Shown here piece after piece: positions 52,560-62,162 of a DNA stretch of 64,000 nt; position 1 is the stretch's first letter; each line of letters opens with the position of its first letter. The notes beneath the pieces are model-generated. The model did no database searches, was not told where the DNA came from, and saw only the letters and a list, made by a program, of their open reading frames with translations. Source of the stretch: Arenibacter aquaticus (lineage in GTDB: Bacteria > Bacteroidota > Bacteroidia > Flavobacteriales > Flavobacteriaceae); NCBI RefSeq assembly GCF_003957295.1, contig NZ_RQPJ01000002.1, positions 744,001 through 808,000 on the forward strand, read 5' to 3'. A program made the translations under genes and the position numbers.

Positions 52560-54902
52560 ATGAAAACAAGACTAAATAGCTGGTTGGTATGTATCATTGC
52601 TACTACTCTACTGGCCTGCACAGAAGAAAATCCTAAAATCCTGGATCTTTCCCAAGCCAACATTATAATATCGCCCCAGATCAAAACGCCCGTGCAGGAA
52701 ACTGCCGGCAATATTCTTGTGGAAGAGATTGAAAAACGTACCAAGCTTCAACTGCCTATAAATACTGATGGGAACTCCAAAACAAATATTGCGCTGGTCT
52801 TGGCCAGTGAACAGGAATCATTCGGGTTAAAAGTTCCTATTCGGGAAGGCCAAGATATCCCGGAATTAAAGAAAGAGGGATATCGCATTTTACATGAAGT
52901 GGAAGGCGACAAGAACACGCTATGGATTATAGGGGCAGACGAGAGAGGCATCCTTTATGGCATTGGCAAGCTCCTGAGAACGGTTAAAATGAGTGAGGGT
53001 AGAATTACCTTGGCGGCCAATACAGATTTTTCGGAAGCACCGGAATACGCCCTACGAGGCCACCAGTTTGGATATAGGAACACCGCCAACTCATGGGACG
53101 CTTGGACTGTAGAGCAATTCGAACAACATTTTAGGGAACAAATACTTTTTGGAGCCAATAGCTTTGAGAACATCCCCTTTCAAGAACCCACATCCAGCCC
53201 GCATTTTAAGGTAGATCCGCAGATCATGGAAGTGGAACTAAGCAAAATCTGTCAAAAATACGACGCCAATTACTGGGTGTGGACACCGGCACCGCATGAC
53301 TTGGCCATAGAAAATGCCCATGAAGAAGGACTCGCAGAGCAAGAGGCCTTCTATGCACGTTGCCCCAGATTGGATGCCGTCTTTGTTCCCGGTGGCGATC
53401 CCGGGGAAAACCACCCTTCCCTTTTAATACCATACCTAAAGGATTTACACGGCATATTGAAAAAATACCACCCCCAGGCAGGAATTTGGGTTTCTTTACA
53501 GGGCTTTAACAAAGAAAAAGTGGACTACTTCTTTAAATACCTGGAAGAAAATAAGCCGGACTGGCTCAAGGGGCTGGTCTATGGTCCTAGCAGTCCGCCA
53601 ATAAAACTGGAAAGAGAAATGTTGCCCAAAAAATATATGCACCGTTTTTATCCAGACATCACCCATACCGTACGCTGCCATTATCCAGTGGAAAATTGGG
53701 ATCAGGCCTATGCCCTTACCCTGGGCAGGGAACCTATAAACCCCCAACCACTTATGTACACTAAATTATTTAACAGGGACAGCCCCTATACCGATGGCTT
53801 TATTACCTATTCGGATGGTTCCCATGATGACGTTAATAAAGTACTTTGGAGCCAATTGGGATGGGATTCCCAAAAAGATCCCAAAACCATAATACAGGAA
53901 TACACCCAGTTTTTCTTTGGACCAGGCGTGGCCAAAGAAGCGGCCACGGGTATTTTTGCCCTGGAAGAAAATTGGGATGGCCCCATTTTGGAAAACAAAA
54001 CAATAAAAGAAACCTTGGCGTTATGGAAAAAATTGGAGGAAAGCCAACCTAATCTGGCCAATAACTGGCGATGGCAACAACTTATCTTACGCGCCTATTA
54101 CGACGCTTATATCCAAGACCGACTTGCCTACGAAAAAAGCTTGGAGGCCGAAGCGTATGACATACTGGCCAACGCAAATACTATTGGGGCAGAAGAGGCT
54201 ATGAACCGGGCCATGCAACATCTTAAAAAAGCCGATACCCATAAGGTGTCCCAGGACCTAAAAGAAAAGGTGTTTGTGTATGGCGAAAAACTATACCAAT
54301 CTATAGGCGCACAGACCAGCGTGGAAAAATATGGGGCCAGAAGTGCCGAAAGGGGAGCTATACTGGATTTTATAGATCATCCGCTGAACAATAGGTGGTG
54401 GTTGGAAGACGAGTTCAAAAAAATAGAAACCCTAAAAACTGAAAAAGAAAAACTAGCCCGATTGGATTTTATCAGAAACTATGAATTTCCGGGAGAAGGC
54501 AGTTTTTATGATAATATATCCAGTGCCGATGCAAGACATGTAACCTCCAAAACCGATGATGCCATAGACTTTCTTTGGGAAAACGATGGTCTAAGTAGAA
54601 AACGCCTATCTACCCAATTGTTCCAATTTACCCCCACCTTGGAATACCGTGATTTGGACCCAGCTTCCAATTATCTAATTCGTGTATCCGGTTATGGAGA
54701 GGCCCTTTTAAGAGCCAATGGACAACGCCTAAAACCTACCAAATATGAAAAAGGATTTGAAGAATTTAAAGAATTCCCACTTCCCAAGGACTTAATAAAG
54801 GATGGTCATCTAAAAATAAGTTTTGACAAGCCCGATGAGGAACACCTAAACTGGAGAAAACAATCCCGGGTAACCGATGTATGGCTTATAAAACAACAAT
54901 AA
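52560..54902 (+). CDS. GH20-like lipoprotein glycoside hydrolase candidate
   Basis: A 780-residue lipoprotein: lipobox LLAC at about residue 20. Residues about 30-150 resemble the chitobiase/hexosaminidase N-terminal alpha+beta domain (IIGADERGILYGIGKLL). About 160-480 look like a TIM barrel opening PEYALRGHQFGYRNTANSWD and containing NYWVWTPAPHD, FVPGGDPGENHPS and GFITYSDGSHDDVNK. A helical domain (about 490-620) and a beta-sandwich end (about 690-780) follow. Organisation fits enzymes related to GH20, GH67 or GH84, but the usual acid/base pair cannot be assigned with confidence. It is 33 bp after the SUMF1-like gene. Confidence 0.65.
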   Translation: MKTRLNSWLVCIIATTLLACTEENPKILDLSQANIIISPQIKTPVQETAGNILVEEIEKRTKLQLPINTDGNSKTNIALVLASEQESFGLKVPIREGQDIPELKKEGYRILHEVEGDKNTLWIIGADERGILYGIGKLLRTVKMSEGRITLAANTDFSEAPEYALRGHQFGYRNTANSWDAWTVEQFEQHFREQILFGANSFENIPFQEPTSSPHFKVDPQIMEVELSKICQKYDANYWVWTPAPHDLAIENAHEEGLAEQEAFYARCPRLDAVFVPGGDPGENHPSLLIPYLKDLHGILKKYHPQAGIWVSLQGFNKEKVDYFFKYLEENKPDWLKGLVYGPSSPPIKLEREMLPKKYMHRFYPDITHTVRCHYPVENWDQAYALTLGREPINPQPLMYTKLFNRDSPYTDGFITYSDGSHDDVNKVLWSQLGWDSQKDPKTIIQEYTQFFFGPGVAKEAATGIFALEENWDGPILENKTIKETLALWKKLEESQPNLANNWRWQQLILRAYYDAYIQDRLAYEKSLEAEAYDILANANTIGAEEAMNRAMQHLKKADTHKVSQDLKEKVFVYGEKLYQSIGAQTSVEKYGARSAERGAILDFIDHPLNNRWWLEDEFKKIETLKTEKEKLARLDFIRNYEFPGEGSFYDNISSADARHVTSKTDDAIDFLWENDGLSRKRLSTQLFQFTPTLEYRDLDPASNYLIRVSGYGEALLRANGQRLKPTKYEKGFEEFKEFPLPKDLIKDGHLKISFDKPDEEHLNWRKQSRVTDVWLIKQQ

Positions 54903-54903
54903 A

Positions 54904-55836
54904 ATGTTGGCCAAAAAAGAACTCTATCCGCTAAAAGGAATTGTTACAGTGCTCAATACGCCGTTTACCAAGGAAGACCGCGTAGACCTAGAGGCATTAA
55001 AAAACAATGTTCTAGAGGCATTAAACGCCGGTGTCGCCGGTATACTGGTGCCTGCTATGGCTGCCGAAGTGTACAAATTGTCCTATACAGAACGTCTAAG
55101 CCTACTGACCGCGGTTTTGGAAACTGTAGGTGATAGGGTTCCCGTGATTGGAGGTGCCGGGGAACCGGATCTATACAAGAGCAAAGAACTTGTAAAAGCC
55201 TATATAGATATGGGCTGTAAAAATATCCTCTTCCAAATCCCATTTGTCAATGAAGAACAATTTAATGCCCATTTTATGGAATTGGCCCAGCTAGATCCGG
55301 ACATGATAATGCTTCAAGACTGGGATGCCAACGGATATGGCCTTTCTGATGCACTTATTTGTAATTTGTTTGAAAAAGTACCCGCATTTAAATGTTTAAA
55401 AATTGAAACCGTTCCTGCCGGCCCAAAATATTCCCGTATTCTGGAACTGACACATGGTAAACTTAATCTCAGTGGGGGCTGGGCCGTTACACAAATGATG
55501 GAAGGGCTGCAAAGAGGTGTTCATGCCTTTATGCCTACAGGCATGCATTTCATTTACACGGCCATCTATCAATATTTTGAAGAGGGGAACATTGCAGAGG
55601 CCGATGCCCTATTCAAAAAAATAATTCCGGTCTTAGCGTTTTCCAATCAGCACCTGGACGTATCCATACATTTTTTTAAGCGCTTATTGTATCGCCAAGG
55701 AATCTATAACACCCCCAATGTTCGTAATCCTATTCTCCCCTTTGATGCCCTGCATCAAAAATTGGCAGACAAACATATAGACAGCATACTAAGTCTAGAA
55801 AAGCAAATCAAGGCGCAGAAGACCAAAAATTCCTAA
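54904..55836 (+). CDS. DHDPS/N-acetylneuraminate-lyase family protein, atypical active site
   Basis: A 310-residue cytoplasmic TIM-barrel aldolase-family protein starting one base after the preceding stop (translational coupling). The Schiff-base Lys is K166 in KCLKIETVP. The usual catalytic Tyr motif (Y-N-x-P) is replaced by MLQDWDANGYG, and the GTTGE loop reads VPAMAAEVYKLS, so the standard chemistry may be altered. The C-terminal half keeps GGWAVTQMMEGLQRG. It probably acts on a keto-sugar acid released from the glycan, but the reaction is unknown. Confidence 0.8.
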   Translation: MLAKKELYPLKGIVTVLNTPFTKEDRVDLEALKNNVLEALNAGVAGILVPAMAAEVYKLSYTERLSLLTAVLETVGDRVPVIGGAGEPDLYKSKELVKAYIDMGCKNILFQIPFVNEEQFNAHFMELAQLDPDMIMLQDWDANGYGLSDALICNLFEKVPAFKCLKIETVPAGPKYSRILELTHGKLNLSGGWAVTQMMEGLQRGVHAFMPTGMHFIYTAIYQYFEEGNIAEADALFKKIIPVLAFSNQHLDVSIHFFKRLLYRQGIYNTPNVRNPILPFDALHQKLADKHIDSILSLEKQIKAQKTKNS

Positions 55837-55991
55837 AATTGGATATATCCCATTAAAAATATCCCAACGGGCATACCTATAAAACGACCTGATAAAAAAT
55901 ACAATGGTCAATATATTATCTGTTTTATATAATATTATAGTGGTGCACCGCTGGCTTTTAAGGTTTCTTTGTTACGAACTAAAGAATACAT

Positions 55992-56900
55992 ATGGCATTA
56001 GAATTAAAGGGGATTATACCCCCCATGATAACTCCCTTAACGGCAAATGGCGATTTAGATGAAAAAGGTCTAAAAAAACTTATAGAACACCTCATTGCTG
56101 GTGGGGTACATGGTATTTTTCTGTTGGGCACCAATGGTGAGGCACCAAGTCTCAGCTATGCCCTGCGCAAAGAGCTAATTACCAAGGCATGCCAATACAT
56201 AGAAGGTAGGGTTCCTGTATTAGTAGGAATAACCGATACCTCCTTTAGCGGTTCCTTGGATATTGCCGCCCACTCCAAAGAAGCAGGTGCAGATGCTGTG
56301 GTGGTAGCCCCGCCCTACTACCTTCCCATTTCCCAAGCAGAAATGGTAGACTATCTGGAACGTCTAATTCCACAACTGCCCTTGCCTACCATGATGTACA
56401 ATATGCCAAGTTGTACCAAACTACATCTTTCGGTAGAAACCTTAAAAAAGGCCCAAGAATTAGGCGCTGTAGGCATTAAGGACAGTTCTGGGGATATGTC
56501 CTATTTCTATTCCCTTGTTGAAGCCTTTAAAGAAACTCCGGAATTCTCCATCATAGTGGGGACAGAAATGTTCTTACCAGAGACCATACTATACGGTGGC
56601 CATGGGGCGGTGGCCGGAGGAGCCAACTTTTTTCCAAAACTCTTTGTAGACCTATACAACGCCTCTAAGGAAGCCAATACAGAAGAAATTAAAAAACTGC
56701 GGGAGCAGGTATACTATATAAACAATACCATCTATCGTGTGGGGCAATATACCTCCAGAATAACCAAGGGCACTAAATGTGCCTTATCCGTAATGGACAT
56801 CTGTGAAGACCATATGGCAATGCCCTTACAAAGATTTGAAACCAAGGAGCGAGAAAAGGTGAGGCATTATTTAGATCAATACAATAGTCTAAGGGTCTAG
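55992..56900 (+). CDS. DHDPS/N-acetylneuraminate-lyase family aldolase
   Basis: A 302-residue TIM-barrel Schiff-base aldolase or dehydratase. Canonical residues are present: LLGTNGEAPSLS loop, Y136 in MMYNMPS and K163 in GIKDSSGDMS. Members include dihydrodipicolinate synthase, N-acetylneuraminate lyase and 2-keto-3-deoxy-sugar-acid aldolases; context favours a catabolic keto-acid aldolase rather than lysine synthesis. It lies 155 bp after its atypical paralogue and before a Gfo/Idh gene. The spacer holds no clear promoter that I could find. Confidence 0.9.
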   Translation: MALELKGIIPPMITPLTANGDLDEKGLKKLIEHLIAGGVHGIFLLGTNGEAPSLSYALRKELITKACQYIEGRVPVLVGITDTSFSGSLDIAAHSKEAGADAVVVAPPYYLPISQAEMVDYLERLIPQLPLPTMMYNMPSCTKLHLSVETLKKAQELGAVGIKDSSGDMSYFYSLVEAFKETPEFSIIVGTEMFLPETILYGGHGAVAGGANFFPKLFVDLYNASKEANTEEIKKLREQVYYINNTIYRVGQYTSRITKGTKCALSVMDICEDHMAMPLQRFETKEREKVRHYLDQYNSLRV

Positions 56901-56930
56901 GCAAGGGCATCCCTTTTAAAGGCCCTTGCC
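56900..56930 (+). terminator. hairpin after the aldolase gene
   Basis: GGCAAGGGC pairs with GCCCTTGCC (9 bp) starting at the last base of the aldolase stop codon. No T-run follows, so it could be an attenuating or mRNA-stabilising hairpin within the operon rather than a full terminator. Confidence 0.5.
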
Positions 56931-56952
56931 TTGTCAGCAGCTACATTTTTAA

Positions 56953-57954
56953 ATGCCAAATATGAGCAAAACAATAAAATGGGGTATAATGGGTACCGCC
57001 CATATCGCCACAGAACAAGTCATTCCGGCCATTCTAAATAGTCAATACGGACAGGTGCACGCCATAGCCTCCAGGCATATCCAAAAGGCACAAAAGGTAT
57101 CTGAACATTTTGGAAATAAAGTATGGTATGGCTCCTATGAGGAATTGTTGGCCGATGATGATATTGATGCGGTATACATTCCATTGCCCAATCATCTACA
57201 CGTGCAATGGGCCATAAAGGCCTTGGAAGCGGGCAAACACGTTTTGGTAGAAAAACCCATTGGGCTCTCTAGTACGGAAGCCAAAAAATTGTTGAAGGCC
57301 ACCCGCAGACACCCACATTTAAAGGTAATGGAAGCCTTTATGTACAGGCATCACCCACAGTGGATAAAGACCAAGGAACTAGTGGACCAAGGAGCAATTG
57401 GTGACATAAAAACAATACAGTCTTCCTTCTCCTTTTTTGAGGACGATCCCAAGAGCATTGTAAACAAAAAGGAATGGGGTGGTGGCAGCCTTATGGATAT
57501 AGGCTGCTATTCCATTTCCCTGTCCCGATTTATTTATGGCTCCGAGCCCAAAAGTATTGCGGCGATCATAGACTATCACCCGGAATTTAAAGTAGACGTA
57601 CTGGCCTCCGGTATACTGGAGTTTGAACAGGGCACGTCTATTTTTTTCAGCTCTACACAATTGGCAGACAATCAACAAGCACAAATTTTTGGTACCAAAG
57701 GAAATATTAAATTTGAATGGCCCTTTAACCCACCTACAGACAAGCCTTCCAAAATATGGGTCACCATAGGCGATGATTGTAAGACCATTGAATTTGAGAC
57801 CTGCAATCAATACAGCCTACAGGCCGACCTGTTTGCCTTGGCCATTATAAACAATACCCCGGTGCCCACTCCCCTAGAGGATGCCATCTATAATATGATG
57901 GTCATTGAAAAAATGGAGGAAAGCAATAAAAAGGGGCAGCGGATAACGATGTAG
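56953..57954 (+). CDS. Gfo/Idh/MocA family oxidoreductase
   Basis: A 333-residue NAD(P)-dependent dehydrogenase. Rossmann motif IKWGIMGTAHIATEQVIP at the N-terminus (Met4 at 56962 is an alternative start), VYIPLPNHLHVQWAIKAL, the EKPIGLSSTEAKK segment and GGGSLMDIGCYSISLSRF in the C-terminal domain. It resembles the branch with glucose-fructose oxidoreductase and 1,5-anhydrofructose or dihydrodiol dehydrogenases. It probably oxidises or reduces a sugar made in this pathway. Last gene of the plus-strand operon, with a terminator overlapping its 3' end. Confidence 0.9.
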   Translation: MPNMSKTIKWGIMGTAHIATEQVIPAILNSQYGQVHAIASRHIQKAQKVSEHFGNKVWYGSYEELLADDDIDAVYIPLPNHLHVQWAIKALEAGKHVLVEKPIGLSSTEAKKLLKATRRHPHLKVMEAFMYRHHPQWIKTKELVDQGAIGDIKTIQSSFSFFEDDPKSIVNKKEWGGGSLMDIGCYSISLSRFIYGSEPKSIAAIIDYHPEFKVDVLASGILEFEQGTSIFFSSTQLADNQQAQIFGTKGNIKFEWPFNPPTDKPSKIWVTIGDDCKTIEFETCNQYSLQADLFALAIINNTPVPTPLEDAIYNMMVIEKMEESNKKGQRITM

Positions 57955-57964
57955 GCCCCTTTTA
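57928..57964. terminator. intrinsic terminator overlapping Gfo/Idh gene end
   Basis: AAAAGGGGC and GCCCCTTTT form a 9-bp stem whose left arm lies inside the last codons of the oxidoreductase gene and whose right arm ends in T-rich sequence. The symmetric A/T flanks could also serve the convergent SLC13 gene. Confidence 0.65.
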
Positions 57965-57991
57965 TAAAGCATCACGTAGTCTGAATGACTC

Positions 57992-59437
57992 CTATATAGT
58001 TAAATCCCAAATCAATGGAAGCAGGTAATACACGAAAATTGTTAGCAAAACAATAGACAGTATATTCAACCAAAATCCCTTTTTAACCATGTCTTGCATT
58101 TCCAGGTATCCAGCGCCAAATACTACGGCATTGGGTGGTGTGGCAACCGGCAGCATAAAAGCACAGGATGCGGCCAATGTTGCCGCTATCATTAAGTAAT
58201 AAGGGTGAACGTTAAGAACAGGGGCCAGGGAAACCAAAACAGGCAATAATATTGCCGTGGTGGCTATATTGGAGGTTATCTCGGTCATGAAATTCACTAT
58301 GCTTATCAAAACCAACAACAACAAGACAAACGGCAATACCTCCAAGGCCGACATCCTTTCTCCGATCCACAGTGCCAAACCACTTTCATCAAATCCTACT
58401 GCCAAGGTCAATCCCCCTCCAAAAAGAAGTAGGATCCCCCAAGGTAATTTCACGGCATCTTCCCATGATAGTAAATTTTTACTTTTTTTAGATGTTGGTA
58501 ATAAAAACAGTATTATAACAGCGGCCATCGCTATAATGGTATCATCCATAGCGGGCACTAATTTTTGCAAAAGAAAGGAACGCGCTATCCAAGCAAAAGC
58601 CGTTAAGGCAAATACCACCAAAACCATTTTTTCCTCATAGCCAAGTTTTCCCAATGCTTTGAGTCGCAATGCAATCTCTTTTCGTCCTCCCGGAAATTCT
58701 TTTTGTTTAAAGCTAAAGGCAAAATGGGTCAAGTAATACCAACACAAAAACAACAAGCAGATTGCAATGGGAAACCCCAGAACAAACCATTCCGAAAAGG
58801 TAATTTCCTTTCCAAAAGTGGTTTGTACCACTCCCGCCAAAACCAAATTGGTGGGCGTACCAATGAGTGTTGATATACCACCTATAGAGGCACTATAGGC
58901 AATACCTAGCATTAAAGCCTTGCCAAAAATTCTATTTTCGTTAACCTCGGTTTCCGGATTATCATTCAGTTGGGCCACAATGGCCATAGCAATTGGTAGG
59001 ATGATCACCGTAGCAGCCGTATTCGAGATCCACATAGACAAAAAAGCCGTGGACAGCATAAAACCCAGTATAATATTTATAACATTGGTGCCAATAAGAT
59101 TAATGATGGTCAACGCTATCCGTTTGTGGAGATTCCATTTTTCAATGGCAATGGCCAGAATAAAACCGCCCATGTATAAAAAAATGTATTTGTGTCCAAA
59201 GGAAGTTGCTGTTTCAGACAGACTCAGGCCTCCCGACAAAGGAAATAGGATTAAGGGCAACAAAGCCGTTACATAAATAGGAATTGCTTCGGTAATCCAC
59301 CATATTCCTACCCAAGCAACCGTTGCCAAAACCCCTTTTGCGGAAGCGTTTAAACCCTCCGCCTGAAAGAAGAATAAAACATAGAAAAAAGTTATAGGCC
59401 CCAGAACACGACCAATGGTTTGTTTAGAAATTTGCAT
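57992..59437 (-). CDS. SLC13/DASS family sodium:anion symporter
   Basis: A 481-residue inner-membrane transporter for dicarboxylates, sulfate or related anions. The two SNT-type substrate-binding repeats are visible as MWISNTAATVIILPIAMA (about 134-152) and the second-half EITSNIATTAILLPVLVSL; about 11-12 TM helices are seen. The signature GGFILAIAIEKWNLHKRIAL is typical. It lies 2 bp downstream of the racemase gene and is the last gene of the minus-strand operon, so it probably imports an acidic amino acid or dicarboxylate-like product. Confidence 0.9.
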   Translation of the reverse strand: MQISKQTIGRVLGPITFFYVLFFFQAEGLNASAKGVLATVAWVGIWWITEAIPIYVTALLPLILFPLSGGLSLSETATSFGHKYIFLYMGGFILAIAIEKWNLHKRIALTIINLIGTNVINIILGFMLSTAFLSMWISNTAATVIILPIAMAIVAQLNDNPETEVNENRIFGKALMLGIAYSASIGGISTLIGTPTNLVLAGVVQTTFGKEITFSEWFVLGFPIAICLLFLCWYYLTHFAFSFKQKEFPGGRKEIALRLKALGKLGYEEKMVLVVFALTAFAWIARSFLLQKLVPAMDDTIIAMAAVIILFLLPTSKKSKNLLSWEDAVKLPWGILLLFGGGLTLAVGFDESGLALWIGERMSALEVLPFVLLLLVLISIVNFMTEITSNIATTAILLPVLVSLAPVLNVHPYYLMIAATLAASCAFMLPVATPPNAVVFGAGYLEMQDMVKKGFWLNILSIVLLTIFVYYLLPLIWDLTI

Positions 59438-59439
59438 AG

Positions 59440-60243
59440 TTATTTTTTTAAGATATAGTCCACCCCTGCTTTTGAATGGATCTCTGTAGTATTAAAAACA
59501 GGAACATCAAGGTCTTCCTGAAAGATCATCAATGGAAACTCTGTACATCCCAAGATGATTCCTTCCGCCCCTTGATCTATGGCTTTATTAATGGTCTCCA
59601 TCACATACTCCTTTGATTGATCAACTACATTGCCATAGGTAAGTTCTTCTTGAATAATCCTGTGCAATTCCTCAATTTCCGCTTTCTCTGTTGGAACCAT
59701 TACCGCAATACCATTGTCTTCAATCCTTTTGGTGATAAACGTATCTTCCATGCTATATTTGGTCCCCATAAAAAACACCTTTTTCAATCCTTTTTTGTGA
59801 ATGGCCTTAGCAGTGGCATCTGCAATATGTATGATTGGGAAATCCAGTTTTTCCTGAACGGAATTGAACACTTTATGTGGGGTATTTGCACAAAAAAGCA
59901 CTGCTTTGGCACCTGCCTTGTTCAGTTTTAAGGCACCGTTCACCAGCATATGTGCTATGGAATCCCATTTATCCTCTATTTGAAAACGATGAATTTCCGC
60001 CTGGTTAAGAGTATAGACCAATAATGGAGGGTTGGTATTATTTCCATAATGATCGTTAATAGATTGGTTTATAGTACTGTAATAATCTACTGTGGAGTGC
60101 CAAGAGGTTCCACCAATAAGTCCCAACGAATTCATTTCCGTATCCTCATTTTGAACGTTTGTGTTCTCCTGCAATTCTGTTTTTGTATGATTATTGCAAG
60201 AGATAAGACCTAAAACCAAGAGGCCAATAAGGTAATTTTTCAT
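59440..60243 (-). CDS. lipoprotein aspartate/glutamate racemase family protein
   Basis: A 267-residue Asp/Glu/hydantoin racemase-family enzyme with an N-terminal SPII signal (lipobox LISC, Cys16) and a polar linker to about residue 37. The catalytic domain opens MNSLGLIGGTSWHSTVDYY. Both catalytic Cys are present: C118 in LFCANTPHKV and C233 in LGCTEFPLM. Family members are normally cytoplasmic, so a lipidated, periplasm-facing form is unusual. It lies directly upstream of the SLC13 transporter (2 bp), suggesting that the racemised product is then imported. Substrate could be aspartate, glutamate or a related acid. Confidence 0.87.
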   Translation of the reverse strand: MKNYLIGLLVLGLISCNNHTKTELQENTNVQNEDTEMNSLGLIGGTSWHSTVDYYSTINQSINDHYGNNTNPPLLVYTLNQAEIHRFQIEDKWDSIAHMLVNGALKLNKAGAKAVLFCANTPHKVFNSVQEKLDFPIIHIADATAKAIHKKGLKKVFFMGTKYSMEDTFITKRIEDNGIAVMVPTEKAEIEELHRIIQEELTYGNVVDQSKEYVMETINKAIDQGAEGIILGCTEFPLMIFQEDLDVPVFNTTEIHSKAGVDYILKK

Positions 60244-60336
60244 AAACAGCTTTCTTTTAAATGGTATCGCAAAGACGATATAACCAATGTTTTATCTTTT
60301 GTACAAATTGGAAGGTGAAATCTATTGGCTGGAAAC

Positions 60337-61230
60337 CTAATTCCCTCTACCTAACATCGCAATCCATTGATCTTTATACCCTTCGTTTCTAACCCCATTT
60401 GAGTGTGCTTTTTTTCCTTTGGGAACCTCCAGATCAAAGGCATGGATATTTTTTTCAGGAATGTTCATTGCCATATAGGTGTCAAGAATGGTTGCTGCAG
60501 TTGGCTCTTTAACATGATAGGTACCATACCAAAGATCTAGGGGGGTTACACTAGTTGTAAAATACCAATCTGCTATTCTGCCTTTTGCAGAATAATCCCA
60601 TCCCCCAGAGAAATCTATTACCCTTGCTACACGCTTGCGCTTTGCAATAAATGCCGCCATACCGCCACCTTGGGATTGACCGGCCAGCGCAATTTCTTCC
60701 CATTTGAGTTTGCCATTTTCCAAATAATAGTCCCAATTCCCTTTTTTGTCATGCTCCGAAAGATAGACCAATAGTTTGTTAAGCCTATTTACAATGGCGT
60801 CATAGGGTTCATCATTGATCAGGCTAAAGGTAGTATCGCCATAAACCCTTCTATTTCTAAAATCCTTGGCGCAATCTGAATTAGCTACCAGGTTATCACC
60901 CTTACATATTTGAGCTATGGCAGGAGTGTTGATATACGATAAATTTATCACGTGATACCCCTGCTGAACTGCCGTATAAAACAATTTCTTTGGGCCTCTT
61001 GTAGCTATACCATTTGTCCCTGGTAAAAAAAGTAGCAGTTTCCCTTGCTTGGCAGAACCATCGTACACTATAAAATGTGGGGTATCTGCAGTGGTAATCC
61101 TGGCATCGGTTGTTGATGGCTTTATAGTTAAGACAACATTTGGTTCCGGGAATAGGGCAGCATCCTGGGCATGGATAGTTGTGAAGATCATCAAATTAAT
61201 AATCAACAAAAGTACATATGGTTTCATCAT
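60337..61230 (-). CDS. secreted alpha/beta-hydrolase-like protein
   Basis: A 297-residue exported protein with signal peptide ending in IHAQ (about residue 22). The fold is alpha/beta hydrolase: LLLFLPGTNGIATRGP oxyanion loop, nucleophile elbow GQSQGGGMAAF (Ser), VIDFSGGWD strand and a candidate His in KGKKAHSNG. A pair of Cys (CKGDNLVANSDC) may form a disulfide. It probably hydrolyses an ester or amide in the periplasm. It lies 93 bp from the racemase gene and 68 bp from the creatininase gene, same strand. Confidence 0.8.
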   Translation of the reverse strand: MMKPYVLLLIINLMIFTTIHAQDAALFPEPNVVLTIKPSTTDARITTADTPHFIVYDGSAKQGKLLLFLPGTNGIATRGPKKLFYTAVQQGYHVINLSYINTPAIAQICKGDNLVANSDCAKDFRNRRVYGDTTFSLINDEPYDAIVNRLNKLLVYLSEHDKKGNWDYYLENGKLKWEEIALAGQSQGGGMAAFIAKRKRVARVIDFSGGWDYSAKGRIADWYFTTSVTPLDLWYGTYHVKEPTAATILDTYMAMNIPEKNIHAFDLEVPKGKKAHSNGVRNEGYKDQWIAMLGRGN

Positions 61231-61298
61231 GCTATTATAGTGAAAGGGATTTAACTTCTATTTAGGGTTGCAATACTACCAATAAGATGCATTAAGGT

Positions 61299-62162
61299 TT
61301 AGATTTTTACCAGTTCATTCCATCTATCAATAAACTTACTACAGGCCGATATCATTCTTTTTGTATCGTCCTCTCCTCTTTCCAAGGTTGCTTCTTTAGG
61401 GTCCAATTCTCCCCAAACTCCTGTTTTGGTCATTTCAATGGTCGAGGTTTTTTTACCCGTTTCCTCTGCTTTTAAACCTTCGGCAAGAAACAATAACTTA
61501 GCCGTAGGTTCTTCTTTTATGACGTCGGGAACCATTTTTTCCAAATGTTCGGGAAGGGTTAATTTTGTAGCTGTAGCTTTCTCCAACTGCACCAAACTAG
61601 GCATTAAGTACATAGAATTGGATGTCTCCCCTGTACCGGCATGACGGTCCAAAGCCTTGGCCTCCTTTTTCTCGGCAGCTTCCAGAAAAGGTTTTATTGC
61701 CACACTATAATCAACTGCAACAGCCGAAGTTTTTTGATTTATTTGGTCTACTAAAAAAGTTGTGACGGCGGTATTTCCCCCATGGGAATTCATTAGTACA
61801 AAACGTTTGAAGCCATGCTTTATCAGGCTCTCTACCGTTTCCATATGTACTCTTACAATGGTTTCCGCACTCAAGGTTATACTCCCTGCGAAGGCCATAT
61901 GATAAGGGGACTGCCCAGCCAATAATACCGGCGCCACCAAAATATCGCGCTCTTGGGCAATTAATTTGCACAGTTCCACTCCGTTGATAAAATCGGTGCC
62001 AATAGGCAAATGACTAGAGTGCTGCTCCAGTGCCCCTATAGGAATTATTACCATATCTGACTTTGTTAGAAAAGTTTCCACCTCAGGAACCGTCATATGT
62101 GGTAGATAATTTTTAACCTTACTTTCTTTCCAAAGTGGATTGGTTTGCGCTTTTGCGGACAT
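61299..62162 (-). CDS. creatininase family amidohydrolase
   Basis: A 287-residue enzyme of the creatininase/formamide-hydrolase superfamily. Metal ligands are visible in IPIGALEQHSSHLPIGTD (Glu, His, Asp) and VLMNSHGGNTAV (His), with the later Glu in GTGETSNSMYL. The family opens cyclic or simple amides and related C-N bonds. The N-terminus MSAKAQTNPLW looks like the end of a signal peptide (AKAQ), but no hydrophobic stretch precedes it in frame; a stop lies five codons upstream. It lies in a co-oriented row of hydrolase genes. Confidence 0.85.
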   Translation of the reverse strand: MSAKAQTNPLWKESKVKNYLPHMTVPEVETFLTKSDMVIIPIGALEQHSSHLPIGTDFINGVELCKLIAQERDILVAPVLLAGQSPYHMAFAGSITLSAETIVRVHMETVESLIKHGFKRFVLMNSHGGNTAVTTFLVDQINQKTSAVAVDYSVAIKPFLEAAEKKEAKALDRHAGTGETSNSMYLMPSLVQLEKATATKLTLPEHLEKMVPDVIKEEPTAKLLFLAEGLKAEETGKKTSTIEMTKTGVWGELDPKEATLERGEDDTKRMISACSKFIDRWNELVKI

